DNA of 64,000 bases from Brevibacillus parabrevis (lineage in GTDB: Bacteria; Bacillota; Bacilli; Brevibacillales; Brevibacillaceae). A model generated the notes under the pieces. That model searched no databases and had not been told where the DNA came from. It saw only the letters and a program-made list of their open reading frames with translations. The stretch lies in the NCBI RefSeq assembly GCF_003710905.1, contig NZ_RHHV01000009.1, positions 186,001 to 250,000 on the forward strand, in the 5' to 3' direction. Positions 27,582 to 37,656 of this stretch are shown here, one piece after another. How positions within the stretch are numbered: the first letter of the stretch is position 1; each line of letters starts with the position of its first letter. The position numbers and the translations under genes are program-made.

Positions 27582-28871
27582 TCAACGCGCCAATTGCACC
27601 CAACTCGCGTAGTTTTCCAAATAACCGAGCACGCCCGCCTGCACTTGCCACGCATACGATTCGGCGCTTTCTCCTTTTTTTCCCGCACTCGCTTCCGCCA
27701 TCTTGTCGCGGGCTGCCAGTGCCTGATTGATCCCGTTTACCATTCCTTCAAAAAGCGGCTTCCACGCAGTCTGCACCTGAATCAGTCGGCTGTCCTCCAA
27801 AAATTGGCGATGCCACTCTTTCAGATCGGCTGTTTCCTGCGGAGTGGCAGACAGTTGTCCCGACGTAATGATCATTCCCGATTGCGCCGAAAGCGTCTTG
27901 GCGAGCTTCACGCCGTTGTCAAAAAACGCCTGCACTTTCTGTCCTTCTGCATCAGCAGCAGATTTGCTCACCGGAACTGCTCCCTGAAAAGCGGGAAACG
28001 CAAATTCTTTGACGTATACATCCATTCCTTTGTTTTTCAAACTGCTGGCAAAGCCCAGTACGGCGTCTCTGGTGGGGGCAGCAGCAGCGAACATATACTG
28101 TTTGCCTCCGTCTGTATCTTTGTACAGCAGGTGCGGAATCCCCGCCTTGGCCAGCGGCTCCACTGCGGATTGCTTGGAGGCGTCCGGTTGGAAGACACCT
28201 GCCTGTGCGACGAACATGCTGATTTGCGGCACCTGTAACGAAACATCGCGCTGTTCGCCAGCAGGCGCATTCTCGCCAGACGTTTTTGCACCTGTACCTG
28301 CCTCCTCAGACGAAGCAGGCGGCTTCTGCTCCTCGCTCGAATCGCTTTCGGTGTCTTGGGCCGTCAACGTTTGCACGGTATCGCTCAACACACTTCCATA
28401 CGATTGCGAAAATTGTTCCTGCGAAAAAATGTTCAGCACCAAAAATCCGAAAAGAAGTCCGATTGCGACAGCCCCGCCCGTCGTCAAAGCCGTGCGCCAG
28501 ATCGGTGCCTTGGGCCAGAACGACAGGAGCCGTTTGGCAGGCGTGTGACTGTAGCTGCCGTATGTTTCTGTTGTTTCTGTAACCTCTTCCTGCCACGGGA
28601 TCTCTTCCGATGACTCGACTGCAATTGGCGTCACATCCCTGCTCGTCTCCCGCTGGGCTGCGCCTCTGAGCTGCATCATTCGTTCCCAGGCGTCGTTTTC
28701 CTTTTTCTGTGGCGGAATCACGGTTGGACCCTGAATTTTCACGCGCGGCGTGTCGTCTTTTGGCGTACGTTTTGCGCTTGCTTCCTGCTTTTGTGTCTCG
28801 CGTTTTTCGTCCCAAAACCTTCCATTCATCTTGACGGTTACATGATTTTTCTTTTCTCCGTTCACGCTCAT
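27582..28871 (-). CDS. spoIIB: SpoIIB-like SPOR-domain sporulation protein
   Basis: A 429-residue bitopic protein: a charged cytosolic N-terminus of about 120 residues, one transmembrane helix at 127-148, then an acidic Ser/Glu linker and a SPOR-like segment (about 215-300, beginning VPQISMFVAQAGVF) that would bind septal glycan. The C-terminal 130 residues are helical. In B. subtilis spoIIB lies just upstream of maf and helps septal thinning during engulfment; the same place and architecture support the call although the sequence is divergent. GGGAGGG precedes the ATG. Confidence 0.78.
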   Translation of the reverse strand: MSVNGEKKNHVTVKMNGRFWDEKRETQKQEASAKRTPKDDTPRVKIQGPTVIPPQKKENDAWERMMQLRGAAQRETSRDVTPIAVESSEEIPWQEEVTETTETYGSYSHTPAKRLLSFWPKAPIWRTALTTGGAVAIGLLFGFLVLNIFSQEQFSQSYGSVLSDTVQTLTAQDTESDSSEEQKPPASSEEAGTGAKTSGENAPAGEQRDVSLQVPQISMFVAQAGVFQPDASKQSAVEPLAKAGIPHLLYKDTDGGKQYMFAAAAPTRDAVLGFASSLKNKGMDVYVKEFAFPAFQGAVPVSKSAADAEGQKVQAFFDNGVKLAKTLSAQSGMIITSGQLSATPQETADLKEWHRQFLEDSRLIQVQTAWKPLFEGMVNGINQALAARDKMAEASAGKKGESAESYAWQVQAGVLGYLENYASWVQLAR

Positions 28872-28935
28872 GCCCTCCCAGCTTGCAGGCTCTTTGTACT
28901 AGCTTACGTCTGGGCGGGACGGGTTATGACTATGA

Positions 28936-28977
28936 TCTAGCAAATCTAGCAAATTCTCTAGCAGTTTAAAATCTAGC
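28936..28977. repeat. Cluster of four TCTAGC repeats
   Basis: TCTAGC occurs at 28936, 28945, 28957 and 28972, spacings of 9, 12 and 15 bases, in the 138-base gap between fabH and spoIIB. CTAG is generally rare in bacterial genomes, so the cluster stands out. No function is evident. Confidence 0.6.
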
Positions 28978-29009
28978 TCTTTCCAAAAAGCGGAAAAGCT
29001 GCTCGGCAG

Positions 29010-30011
29010 TTACGCCTTTTTCGGGTCCCAGGTCAGCAACAGCCCGGCGTGGACAAGCCCTCCGCCAAATCCGTACAGCAAAATTTTGTCTCCCGCTTTT
29101 ACCTTGCCCTCCTGAATGCCAAGCCCGAGCGCCAGCGGAATGGTAGCCGCCGATGTATTGCCGTAATAGGACAGACTGTACAACGTTTTCTCGATCGAAA
29201 AGCCGCTGCGCTCGCAAATCGATTCGATCATGCGCAGATTGGCGCTGTGCGGAATGAACCAGTCCACCTCGTCCAGCGTGATTCCCGCGCGGTCAACGAC
29301 GACTTGCATGCCGACTGGCACTGTCGTGACTGCCCACTTGTACACTTCCCTGCCGTTTTGGACGATGCAGCCCCCGCCCGTCAGTTGTTTGCCATCCATG
29401 TTTGTCGACAGCCCGGAGCGGTACACGTGGATTCCGCCATCTCCTTTGGAGCCTAAATAAGCTGCATGGAAACCGGGAGCCTCCTCGTCCGCCTCCACGA
29501 GGACAGCGCCTGCACCGTCGCCAAACAGGATGCAAGTCGTCCGGTCAGTGTAATCCGTCACTTTGGTCAATGTTTCGGCAGCTACTACCAGCACTTTGCG
29601 ATGCAGTCCGGAGCTGATCATGGCATTCGCTGTGTGCAGTGCATAAGTAAAGCCTGCGCACGTAGCGGCAAGATCCATGGCCCCCGCCTGGGCGATGCCA
29701 AAATGAGCCTGGATTTGGCTCGCGACGCTGGGGAACGGATAGTCCGGGGTGCTGGTCGCAACCAGAATCAGATCGACGTCCGTCAGCTCTTTTTGATAGG
29801 TGTCCGCCATATTTTGCACAGCGGCGATCGCCAAGTCGCTCGTAAATTCATCGTCTGCCGCCATTCGCCGCTCATGTATTCCGGTGCGCTGCAAAATCCA
29901 CTCGTCCGAAGTCTCGACCATTTTTTCCAGATCGGCATTGCGAAGCACACGGCTTGGCACATAAGTTCCAATCGCTGTGAGACGGGATGGTACAACACTT
30001 GTGTTCATCAT
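29010..30011 (-). CDS. fabH: Beta-ketoacyl-ACP synthase III
   Basis: A 333-residue KAS III that condenses acyl-CoA with malonyl-ACP to start fatty-acid synthesis; Gram-positive forms prefer branched primers. The catalytic triad is Cys118 (AATCAGF), His255 (FIPHSANLR) and Asn285 (YYGNTSA). I place the start at the ATG of 30009-30011, nine bases after GAGGTG; an ATG at 30023 touches that site. It is a monocistronic gene preceded by a FapR operator, in keeping with lipid regulation of fabH genes in Bacillus. Confidence 0.94.
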   Translation of the reverse strand: MMNTSVVPSRLTAIGTYVPSRVLRNADLEKMVETSDEWILQRTGIHERRMAADDEFTSDLAIAAVQNMADTYQKELTDVDLILVATSTPDYPFPSVASQIQAHFGIAQAGAMDLAATCAGFTYALHTANAMISSGLHRKVLVVAAETLTKVTDYTDRTTCILFGDGAGAVLVEADEEAPGFHAAYLGSKGDGGIHVYRSGLSTNMDGKQLTGGGCIVQNGREVYKWAVTTVPVGMQVVVDRAGITLDEVDWFIPHSANLRMIESICERSGFSIEKTLYSLSYYGNTSAATIPLALGLGIQEGKVKAGDKILLYGFGGGLVHAGLLLTWDPKKA

Positions 30012-30058
30012 ATCGATCATCACCTCGGTTTATTATAATCACATCATAACACTAGATA

Positions 30059-30075
30059 TTATTATCTGGTACTAA
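30059..30075. promoter_or_regulatory. FapR operator of fabH
   Basis: The minus strand reads TTAGTACCAGATAATAA, differing from the FapR palindrome TTAGTACCTGRTACTAA at two or three positions. It is 47 bases above the fabH start. FapR releases this sequence when malonyl-CoA accumulates. Confidence 0.8.
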
Positions 30076-30093
30076 TTTTTATGTTTTTGTCCA

Positions 30094-30131
30094 CAAAAAA
30101 AAGACCTGGCTCTTTGCGAAACCAGGTCTTT
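30094..30131 (-). terminator. Intrinsic terminator of folC-murC
   Basis: AAAGACCTGG pairs with CCAGGTCTTT and is followed on the minus strand by a run of T residues. It stands 15 bases after the murC stop and insulates fabH. Confidence 0.9.
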
Positions 30132-30146
30132 CACTGCGTATGCTTC

Positions 30147-31538
30147 TTATTTTTCCAGCTTTTCCGCCAACCAGTAGGCAGACTTCCAAATATCTCCCGC
30201 TCCCATGGTCAGCACCAGGTCACCTGCTTGCAATTCCTTGAACAGTTTTTCCTGCATCTGTTCCTTGGTCGGAATATATTGCGCGCGCGGATGGCTGTTG
30301 GTCCTGATTTTTTGGACGAGCACCTCGGAAGTTACCCCTTCGATTTTGGCTTCTCCGGCCGGAGAGTAGATGTCTGTGACAATTACTTCATCAGCCTGGG
30401 CAAAAGCGCGACTGAACTCATCCATGAGGAAATACGTTCGCGTGTAGCGCTGCGGCTGGAACACCGCAATGACCCGACGGCCGGATGCTTTCGCCCCATT
30501 CAGTGTCGCGATGATCTCTGTCGGATGGTGCGCATAGTCATCGACTACCAAAATGTCGCGCGCTTCCCCGATGATCTGGAACCGCCGCTTCGCCCCGCGA
30601 AAAGATGTCAAAGCTCCTGCGATCTGCTCAAACGAAAGCCCGGCGTCCAGGCAGACGATGATGGCAGCGAGCGCATTGGCGATATTGTGTTTGCCCGGTA
30701 CGGTAAGCGAGAGCGTGCCGAGCAGCTTTTCCTGGTGGTACACCTGGCATGTGCTGCAGCGATCTCCGCACTCGATTGCCTCGGCACGAAACTCGGCTTG
30801 CGTTGCAAACGACGGATCAATTGCATACGTTACCACTGTACCTGCAACGGAAGGCAGCACCTCGCGCACATGCGCGTCGTCGATGCACAAAATGGCTTTG
30901 CCGCCCGGCTTGAGATGGCTCAAAAACTGGACGTACGCCTTTTTCAAGTTGTTGAAATCGCCACCGAAGTGCTCAAGGTGATCCGGTTCGATGCTGGTCA
31001 CAATCTCGTACATCGGTCGGTATTCCAGAAAAGAACCGTCGCTTTCATCCGCTTCCGCAATGACAAAATCACTCGTGCCAGCCTTGGCGTTCGTGCCTGC
31101 GTTCATCAGCTCGCCGCCGATAATAAAGGTCGGATCGACGCCGCACTCTTCCAGTACATGCGAAATCATGGACGTCGTAGTCGTTTTCCCGTGCGCGCCT
31201 GCAACAGCTACGCCTGTTCGTTCATTTAAAATCTGGGCAAGCATTTGGGAGCGGTGCATGACCGGAATCCCCAGCGCTTCCGCAGCGACTACCTCCGGAT
31301 TATCCGGGGATATGCTGGTAGAGTAAACAATACTGTCTGCTCCCTCTACATGGGCAGCATTGTGGCCAATATGAACGACCGCCCCTCTCGCTTCCAGCTT
31401 CTTCGCCAAATCGTTCATGGCGACATCGGAGCCGGTTACCTTGTATCCAAGGTCGATCAAGACGCGGGCAATGGCACTCATGCCATATCCGCCGATGCCC
31501 ACAAAGTGGACGTGCCTAGCCTGATCCACCCTATTCAC
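30147..31538 (-). CDS. murC: UDP-N-acetylmuramate--L-alanine ligase
   Basis: A 463-residue Mur ligase adding the first residue of the peptidoglycan stem peptide. The N-terminal Rossmann motif is [12 protein letters not shown], the ATP loop is [11 protein letters not shown], and EADESDGSF and the C-terminal [10 protein letters not shown] blocks are intact. The start is GTG at 31536-31538, overlapping folC by eight bases. MurC beside FolC is notable because both are Mur-superfamily ligases. Confidence 0.95.
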   Translation of the reverse strand: MNRVDQARHVHFVGIGGYGMSAIARVLIDLGYKVTGSDVAMNDLAKKLEARGAVVHIGHNAAHVEGADSIVYSTSISPDNPEVVAAEALGIPVMHRSQMLAQILNERTGVAVAGAHGKTTTTSMISHVLEECGVDPTFIIGGELMNAGTNAKAGTSDFVIAEADESDGSFLEYRPMYEIVTSIEPDHLEHFGGDFNNLKKAYVQFLSHLKPGGKAILCIDDAHVREVLPSVAGTVVTYAIDPSFATQAEFRAEAIECGDRCSTCQVYHQEKLLGTLSLTVPGKHNIANALAAIIVCLDAGLSFEQIAGALTSFRGAKRRFQIIGEARDILVVDDYAHHPTEIIATLNGAKASGRRVIAVFQPQRYTRTYFLMDEFSRAFAQADEVIVTDIYSPAGEAKIEGVTSEVLVQKIRTNSHPRAQYIPTKEQMQEKLFKELQAGDLVLTMGAGDIWKSAYWLAEKLEK

Positions 31539-32904
31539 CTGCCTCTTCTACTGTAGTGGGAAAGAATGCGCGCACTTGGGCGATGAAGTAGAGCGAACCG
31601 CAGACGACCAGCCAGTCATCCGCTTTCGCTGATTGCTTCTCCCGCATCCAAGAAAGGAGAAACGTTTGCCAGTCCGGGACGGCTTCGAGGTTTTCCTCTG
31701 CCCATCCGCCTTGCAAAAACGCCTCGCGCAGCGTGCTTGCATCTGCTGCACGCGGAAAGTCAAATTCCGTTACGTATAAGGATTGGATTCGCTCCTTGAG
31801 GGGAGCGAGTGCTTTCGCCATCTCGGATAGCGGTTTATCAGCCAAGCCGGAAAAGAGCAGGTGCAGACCCGCATCGTTCGGCAAAAGCCGCTCCAGACTT
31901 TTGGCCAGCGCTTCCATTCCCTCCTGATTGTGCGCCCCGTCCAAAATCACAAGCGGTCTTGGCGAGACGACTTCTAGACGACCAGGCCAGCGTGTTTGTT
32001 GCAAGCCACGCGATATTTCTTCTTCTTCCAGCAAGAACGAAAAATAGTTGCGCAAGACATCAATGGTCATCAGAGCAATCGCTGCATTCGTCGTCTGGTG
32101 AATGCCGTTCATCGTCAAACGATAGATAGATTCATCGCGCCGATGGATGCTGCCGTAGCGGAAACGCTGCTGTCCCAGCTCTTCTTCTACCTGTTCGGCA
32201 AAAAAATGCTCGTGCAGGCTGTACAGCGTGCTTCGCGTCTCGCGAGCCCGCTCCTTGAACACAGCGAGAATTTCCTCTCGTGTCTCGCCAGTGATAACAG
32301 GCACGCCCGGCTTGATGATGCCAGCTTTTTCACGGGCGATGTCCTGCAGCGTATCGCCCAAAACTTGTGTATGATCCATGCCGATATTCGTGATGACAGA
32401 AACGAGCGGCAGGACGACATTGGTCGAATCGAGCCGACCGCCAAGCCCTGTTTCCCATACGACGACAGCTGGTCTCGCCACTCTCGAAAAATAGAGAATG
32501 GCGATCAGCGTAATGACTTCAAATTCGGTAGGCGAGCCAAAGTCCGTCTCCTGCTCGCAGCGCTCGCTCAAGACTTTCACTTCATTCACCAGCGAGAGCA
32601 GATCAGCCTCGCTGATCATGCTCCCGTTGTAGCGAATGCGCTCGCGGAAATCTAGCAAATACGGCGAAGTGAACGTCCCGACACTGTAACCCGCCTCCAT
32701 CAGCATTTGCGTCAGGAATGCGCATGTCGAGCCTTTTCCGTTGGTGCCTGCCACATGAATAAACGGGATTCTCCGTTCCGGATGACCCAGTTGCTCAAGT
32801 ACCCACTGCATTCTCTCAAGCCCCGGCCGCTGGCCGAAGCGAAGCAGTCCATGCAGCCAGTCGAGCGCTTCTTTGTATTCAACAAATGATGCTTCTGCAT
32901 GCAT
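31531..32904 (-). CDS. folC: Folylpolyglutamate/dihydrofolate synthase
   Basis: A 457-residue Mur-superfamily ligase that adds glutamates to folate. Key motifs are [11 protein letters not shown] (ATP loop), [24 protein letters not shown] and the C-terminal [11 protein letters not shown] chose the ATG at 32902-32904 with TGGAG nine bases upstream; a TTG at 32925 would add seven residues. It follows valS by 43 bases, the B. subtilis arrangement. Confidence 0.94.
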   Translation of the reverse strand: MHAEASFVEYKEALDWLHGLLRFGQRPGLERMQWVLEQLGHPERRIPFIHVAGTNGKGSTCAFLTQMLMEAGYSVGTFTSPYLLDFRERIRYNGSMISEADLLSLVNEVKVLSERCEQETDFGSPTEFEVITLIAILYFSRVARPAVVVWETGLGGRLDSTNVVLPLVSVITNIGMDHTQVLGDTLQDIAREKAGIIKPGVPVITGETREEILAVFKERARETRSTLYSLHEHFFAEQVEEELGQQRFRYGSIHRRDESIYRLTMNGIHQTTNAAIALMTIDVLRNYFSFLLEEEEISRGLQQTRWPGRLEVVSPRPLVILDGAHNQEGMEALAKSLERLLPNDAGLHLLFSGLADKPLSEMAKALAPLKERIQSLYVTEFDFPRAADASTLREAFLQGGWAEENLEAVPDWQTFLLSWMREKQSAKADDWLVVCGSLYFIAQVRAFFPTTVEEAGE

Positions 32905-32947
32905 ACTACAATGCTCCATTCTCAAAAATATGCGTTGGTACGGCGGA

Positions 32948-35620
32948 TCATTCGCCTTTCAGTTCGGCAAGTCGCGCAATGACCTTATCGCGCTTCTCCA
33001 TGTAGTCGGCCATCTTCGCCTTTTCCTCTTCCACTACTTTTTCCGGCGCTTTCGCCATGAAGCCAGCGTTGTTCAGCTTTTTCTCGATTCGCTCCACTTC
33101 ACCGTTCAAGGTAGCCACCTCTTTGTCGAGGCGCTTCAGCTCCTGCTCGATGTCAATCAGCCCAGCCAGCGGCAAGAACAGCTCTGCTCCTGTCACAACC
33201 GCAGACATTGCCTTCTCCGGCGTCGCCAGGTCCTGACTGATCGTCAATGTCTCCGGGTTGCAGAAACGCGCGATATACTCCTCGCCGCGAGCCAGACGCT
33301 CTGCCGAGATCGCATCGCTCGGCTTGATCATCAGCTCGATTTTCTTGGACATCGGCACGTTTACTTCCGCACGGATGTTGCGCACGCTGCGGATAATTTC
33401 CATCAGCAAGTTCATTTCGCCCTCTGCCTCAGCGAAAATCCACTGCTCATTGACCGCAGGCCAAGGAGCTACGGTAATGCTCTCGCCTTGGTGCGGCAAC
33501 GCCTGCCAAATTTCCTCGGTGATGAACGGCATGAACGGGTGCAGCAGTTTGAGTGTTTGATCCAGCACGGTAACGAGTACCGATTGGGTCGTTTTCTTCG
33601 CTGCTTCGTCGTTTCCGTAGAGCGGCAGCTTCGCCATCTCGATGTACCAGTCGCACAGGTCATCCCAGATGAAGTTGTACAGCACGCGGCCCGCTTCGCC
33701 AAACTCAAATGCGTCGGACAGGCGCGTCACATCAGTAATCGTCGCTTGCAGACGGGAGAGAATCCACTTGTCTGGCGTCGACAGCTCGCCGCTGAGATCA
33801 ATATCGTCGTAAGTGAATCCGGTCAAGTTCATCAGGGCAAAACGGGAGGCGTTCCAAATCTTGTTCGCGAAGTTGCGGTTTGCCTCCACCTTTTCCCAGT
33901 AAAAGCGCTGGTCGTTCCCTGGCGAGTTTCCTGTTGCCAGTGTGAAACGCAGAGCGTCCGCGCCGTATTTTTCGATCACTTCCATCGGATCGACACCGTT
34001 TCCGAGCGACTTGGACATTTTGCGGCCTTCGGAGTCGCGGATAATGCCGTGAATCAGCACAGATTCAAACGGACTTTTTCCGGTAAATTCAAGACCGGAG
34101 AACATCATGCGCGCTACCCAGAAGAAAATGATGTCATATCCGGTAACCAGTACATTGGTCGGGTAGAAATACTTCATGTCCTCGGATTCTTCCGGCCAGC
34201 CGAGCGTGGAGAACGGCCACAGACCTGACGAGAACCACGTATCGAGAACGTCGTTGTCTTGCTCCAGCTTGTGGCTGTGGCAGCTCGGACATTCGCTTAC
34301 ATCGTCACGAGATACGACGGTTTCTCCGCAATCTGCGCAATACCAGGCAGGAATGCGGTGACCCCACCAGAGCTGGCGGGAAATGCACCAGTCGCGAATG
34401 TTTTCGATCCAGCGCAAGTAGTTCGTTTTGAAACGCTCCGGAACGAACTTGACGCTTTCTTCGCTGTTGGAGTTGGCAAGCGCCAGGTCAGCCAATGGCT
34501 GCATTTTTACAAACCACTGGGTAGACAGGTACGGTTCCACGACAGCATCGCTGCGCTCACTGTGACCTACCTGGTGAATGTGCTCCTCTACCTTGAACAT
34601 TACGCCTTGCTCTGTCAAATCTTTAATGATTTGCTTGCGGCACGCAAAACGGTCCAGACCTTTGTAAATGCCTGCCTGTTCGTTCATCGTTCCGGTTTCG
34701 TCCATGACGACGATTTGCGGCAACTGATGGCGAAGTCCCAGTTCAAAGTCGTTCGGATCGTGCGCAGGCGTGATTTTTACCGCGCCGGAACCGAACTCGG
34801 GATCGACATACGTGTCTGCTACGATCGGGATTTCCCGGCCGACAATCGGCAAAATGACCATTTTTCCGATCAAATGCTTGTAGCGCTCGTCTTCCGGATG
34901 GACAGCGACTGCCGTATCACCGAGCATCGTTTCCGGACGAGTGGTCGCTACTTCGATGTAGCCAGTACCGTCAGCCAGCGGATAACGCATGTGGTGAAGC
35001 GCGCCTTTTACTTCTTTGTAAATAACTTCGATATCGGACAGAGCCGTACGGGCAGCCGGGTCCCAGTTGATGATGCGGTTGCCGCGGTAGATCAGCCCTT
35101 TTTCGTACAGGCGGACGAATACTTCGCGCACCGCTTTGGACAAGCCTTCATCCATCGTGAAACGCTCGCGGGAGTAATCCAGGGCAAGACCGAGCTTTTC
35201 CCACTGCTCGCGAATGTGCGAAGCGTAAATATGCTTCCATTCCCATACTTTTTCGATGAACTTGTCACGGCCGAGGTCGTGGCGGGAGATTCCTTCTTCG
35301 CGCAAAGTCGCTTCTACACGGGCTTGTGTGGCGATCCCTGCGTGGTCCATCCCTGGCAAGAACAGCGTGCTGTACCCTTGCATCCGTTTGGCGCGCGTGA
35401 TGATATCTTGAAGCGTCGTATCAAGCGCGTGGCCCAAATGCAGCTTGCCTGTTACGTTCGGAGGCGGGATGACGATTGTGAACGGACGCTTCGCCGGGTC
35501 GCGTTCCGCCTTGAAAAACTGCTTTTCGATCCAGTACGGATACCATTTGCTCTCTGCTGCCTTCGGATCGTAGTTCTTCGGCAGCAATTGGTCGATGTCG
35601 GTTGTTGGCTGATTTGACAT
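32948..35620 (-). CDS. valS: Valyl-tRNA synthetase
   Basis: An 890-residue class I synthetase. HLGH (residues 61-64) and KMSKS in RKMSKSLGN are the ATP-binding motifs; an editing domain lies between about residues 190 and 345, the anticodon-binding domain follows, and the last 65 residues form the ValRS coiled-coil arm ([19 protein letters not shown]). It is expressed from its own promoter through a T-box leader. Confidence 0.97.
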   Translation of the reverse strand: MSNQPTTDIDQLLPKNYDPKAAESKWYPYWIEKQFFKAERDPAKRPFTIVIPPPNVTGKLHLGHALDTTLQDIITRAKRMQGYSTLFLPGMDHAGIATQARVEATLREEGISRHDLGRDKFIEKVWEWKHIYASHIREQWEKLGLALDYSRERFTMDEGLSKAVREVFVRLYEKGLIYRGNRIINWDPAARTALSDIEVIYKEVKGALHHMRYPLADGTGYIEVATTRPETMLGDTAVAVHPEDERYKHLIGKMVILPIVGREIPIVADTYVDPEFGSGAVKITPAHDPNDFELGLRHQLPQIVVMDETGTMNEQAGIYKGLDRFACRKQIIKDLTEQGVMFKVEEHIHQVGHSERSDAVVEPYLSTQWFVKMQPLADLALANSNSEESVKFVPERFKTNYLRWIENIRDWCISRQLWWGHRIPAWYCADCGETVVSRDDVSECPSCHSHKLEQDNDVLDTWFSSGLWPFSTLGWPEESEDMKYFYPTNVLVTGYDIIFFWVARMMFSGLEFTGKSPFESVLIHGIIRDSEGRKMSKSLGNGVDPMEVIEKYGADALRFTLATGNSPGNDQRFYWEKVEANRNFANKIWNASRFALMNLTGFTYDDIDLSGELSTPDKWILSRLQATITDVTRLSDAFEFGEAGRVLYNFIWDDLCDWYIEMAKLPLYGNDEAAKKTTQSVLVTVLDQTLKLLHPFMPFITEEIWQALPHQGESITVAPWPAVNEQWIFAEAEGEMNLLMEIIRSVRNIRAEVNVPMSKKIELMIKPSDAISAERLARGEEYIARFCNPETLTISQDLATPEKAMSAVVTGAELFLPLAGLIDIEQELKRLDKEVATLNGEVERIEKKLNNAGFMAKAPEKVVEEEKAKMADYMEKRDKVIARLAELKGE

Positions 35621-35648
35621 AGTTAGGTCCTCCTCTAGAAAAAATAAA

Positions 35649-35680
35649 AAAACCCTTCATCCAAAGGACGAAAGGATTTC
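35649..35680 (-). terminator. Regulated terminator of the valS T-box
   Basis: AATCCTTTCGTCC pairs with GGATGAAGGG and is followed by seven T residues on the minus strand, 29 bases before the valS start. Its 5' arm competes with the T-box antiterminator. Confidence 0.85.
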
Positions 35681-35933
35681 ATTTCGCGGTACCACCTTTG
35701 TTAACAGACGACAGGCAAAACTGCCCATCGCAAGTTCCCTCAAACAAGATAACGGCTGCGAACCGCTTTCGGCTAGACACATCGTGTTCACCAAAAACAA
35801 CTCCCGGGCGACCTTCAGTCCATTGTCTCCTTAGAGAATCTTCCAGCAACTGATTCTCCTCTCTGTAAAAGGGCTCCTGACCTACTCTTCCCGATCATCA
35901 TTGATACGATATGTAGTTGTGGGATCATTGCCT
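35649..35933 (-). ncRNA. T-box riboswitch upstream of valS
   Basis: The minus strand has the T-box core AAGGTGGTACCGCG (35685-35698), which pairs with the acceptor end of uncharged tRNA, and upstream a stem I with GGGAAGAGTA and the AGAGAGG...distal loop elements. A GTC triplet at 35810-35812, after TGAAG on the 3' side of stem I, is the likely valine specifier codon. Charged tRNA-Val would leave the terminator formed; uncharged tRNA stabilises the antiterminator. Confidence 0.93.
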
Positions 35934-35939
35934 TTGCTT

Positions 35940-35969
35940 ATTATATACAATCACGCTGTTTGGCGTCAA
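35940..35969 (-). promoter_or_regulatory. Sigma-A promoter of valS
   Basis: TTGACG and a perfect TATAAT are 18 bases apart on the minus strand. The promoter lies inside the last codons and stop of the STAS-domain gene. Confidence 0.7.
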
Positions 35970-36291
35970 ACCCGGTTTCGCCTACTTTTCCGACCGTAAT
36001 GCCCAGCGCCTCGGTAAAGCCCAGTACACTTAAAATGTCCAAAATTTCTTCCCGGACATTGACAATCTCTACCTGTTTGCCAGAGGCAAGCAATTCTTTC
36101 GTTGTGAAATACAGACTGCCAATACCGGAAGAATCTACAAAGGATACACCATGAAAATCGACAGTCACGGAATGGTTTCGCCCTCCGTATTGCTGGAGCA
36201 GTTCACCCACTCGATCTCCCACCGCCATGTCCAGCTCTCCAGCGAAAAACAGCGTAGCCTGTCCGTTCGTCTCTGTTGCTCGGTAGTCCAT
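35941..36291 (-). CDS. STAS-domain anti-sigma factor antagonist
   Basis: A 116-residue SpoIIAA/RsbV-type protein. The phosphorylatable serine is Ser55 in FVDSSGIGSLYF. In partner switching the unphosphorylated antagonist binds the anti-sigma kinase and frees its target; kinase action reverses this and a PP2C restores it. Both counterpart enzymes are encoded upstream at 36397-39471. The ATG at 36289-36291 follows GAGAGGAG. The protein is not spoIIAA itself, since no spoIIAB-sigF genes adjoin. Confidence 0.88.
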   Translation of the reverse strand: MDYRATETNGQATLFFAGELDMAVGDRVGELLQQYGGRNHSVTVDFHGVSFVDSSGIGSLYFTTKELLASGKQVEIVNVREEILDILSVLGFTEALGITVGKVGETGFDAKQRDCI

Positions 36292-36396
36292 GCTCAAACT
36301 CCTCTCAATAGGTATCGGTACACCTGATTCTTTTCTCTCTCTCATGTTACCCGGTTCACTCCACTTGCAAACATTTGGTATTTTCCCCAATGTTCA

Positions 36397-37641
36397 TCAG
36401 CTTGGCAACGCACTCTCCAAAATAAGCTTGGTCCCTTGTGCTGTGCTGCTCAAATAAATACGATCGCAGTATTGCAGCATGACATGAAAGCCCGCACCGA
36501 GGGAATTTCGCGTCGAAAATCCTTGCTGCAGCGTCGCTCGCGGCAAGTCCTCCAGCAAAATCCCCTGCCCCTGGTCGTGAATGACAACCCGGCAAAGCCC
36601 AAGATCGTTTGCTATGTACAAAGTAATCGTTCCACCGCTTCCATGCTTGAGTGTATTCGAAGCCGCTTCGTTAACCGCCACCAAAAATTGCAGCAATCGG
36701 TTGGCAACAAGCCCCAACGGCTCAAGAGCACGCTTGAACGCTCGCCTGAGCAAAGCCAGATCGCCTGGCTCCTTGATGTCCATCGCCAGCGATTTCCGGC
36801 CCTCCCGCAGCAAAAAAAACAGCTCTTCGTCGCTTAGCAGCAGCAGCTTTCCGGCGGTAACCACCCCTAAAATATCGCGGTAAATCTCCCATTCGCGCCG
36901 CTTTCTCATCCGTTCTTCCGCGATAGCTGCCGTGACATCGATCAGGGCAATCCCACAGGTACGGTCCGGGAGATCGGAAACATACATCTCGAATACTTTT
37001 TTCCCGTCGCCGCTGACGATCTGCTCCCGCAGCGATTCGCCTGCGCCACGAACAGCCGCTTCGTTGATCAGACGCTGCATCTGTGTCTCGACATCCGGAT
37101 CTGCCCGACTCGATCCAAGCGGGCGGATGTTTCCGTCATCAAAAAGATAGAGGAAGATCGATTCGATTTGCCGCAGGATCGACAGCTTTTGCAGCTCCTG
37201 TTTAATCAGCCGTCCTCGCTCGTCGTCGCGATCTTTCCAATTAGTTAATACGTCTGTAGGGTCCAATTCGCCACGCAAATGCCAGGTGTGAAATTCTTCC
37301 AGAAGCAATCGCTCCAGAACTTCTTCTTTGCGCAAAACCTTCTCGATATCAACGACATAGTAAGGAACACCGTTGATTCCCTGCAGCCCGCTGCCGATAA
37401 TGCGAAAATCGAAAGCGAGCTCGACCTCCATGCGTCCATGCAATTGTTTGGACGGACTAAGCAGGCCGATAGCTGTCCGGCTGACTGCTATCAATTGCGC
37501 TTGACTTGTTTCCATTGTCGCAAGCTCCGTCACTTTTACCTTGCGCGGCGGCAGCACTTTTTGAGCGGACCCGCCAGAACGGAGCTCCAGAAGACAGTTG
37601 CGACAAGAGGGATTGTCCGGACACTGTTCACACAGAATCAC
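36397..37641 (-). CDS. Anti-sigma-type ATPase kinase with Cys-rich N-terminus
   Basis: A 414-residue protein ending in a GHKL ATPase of the RsbW/SpoIIAB class: N box NEAASN (324-329), G1 DQGQG (356-360), G2 SLGAGFHVM (380-388). The N-terminus has CEQCPDNPSCRNC (Cys4, 7, 13, 16), a possible metal or redox site. Residues 30-290 are of uncertain fold, with a PAS-like stretch around 155-245 followed by a helix. It would phosphorylate the STAS protein downstream. It starts 15 bases after the phosphatase gene. The large sensory front end is unlike the minimal RsbW, so the input signal is probably sensed here. Confidence 0.8.
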   Translation of the reverse strand: MILCEQCPDNPSCRNCLLELRSGGSAQKVLPPRKVKVTELATMETSQAQLIAVSRTAIGLLSPSKQLHGRMEVELAFDFRIIGSGLQGINGVPYYVVDIEKVLRKEEVLERLLLEEFHTWHLRGELDPTDVLTNWKDRDDERGRLIKQELQKLSILRQIESIFLYLFDDGNIRPLGSSRADPDVETQMQRLINEAAVRGAGESLREQIVSGDGKKVFEMYVSDLPDRTCGIALIDVTAAIAEERMRKRREWEIYRDILGVVTAGKLLLLSDEELFFLLREGRKSLAMDIKEPGDLALLRRAFKRALEPLGLVANRLLQFLVAVNEAASNTLKHGSGGTITLYIANDLGLCRVVIHDQGQGILLEDLPRATLQQGFSTRNSLGAGFHVMLQYCDRIYLSSTAQGTKLILESALPS

Positions 37642-37656
37642 CGTTCATCCTCCTAT

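Noticed and set aside
35941..37641. Reading the STAS and ATPase genes as spoIIAA-spoIIAB
   Set aside because: The ATPase is 414 residues with a large N-terminal region, far longer than SpoIIAB, and no sigF follows.
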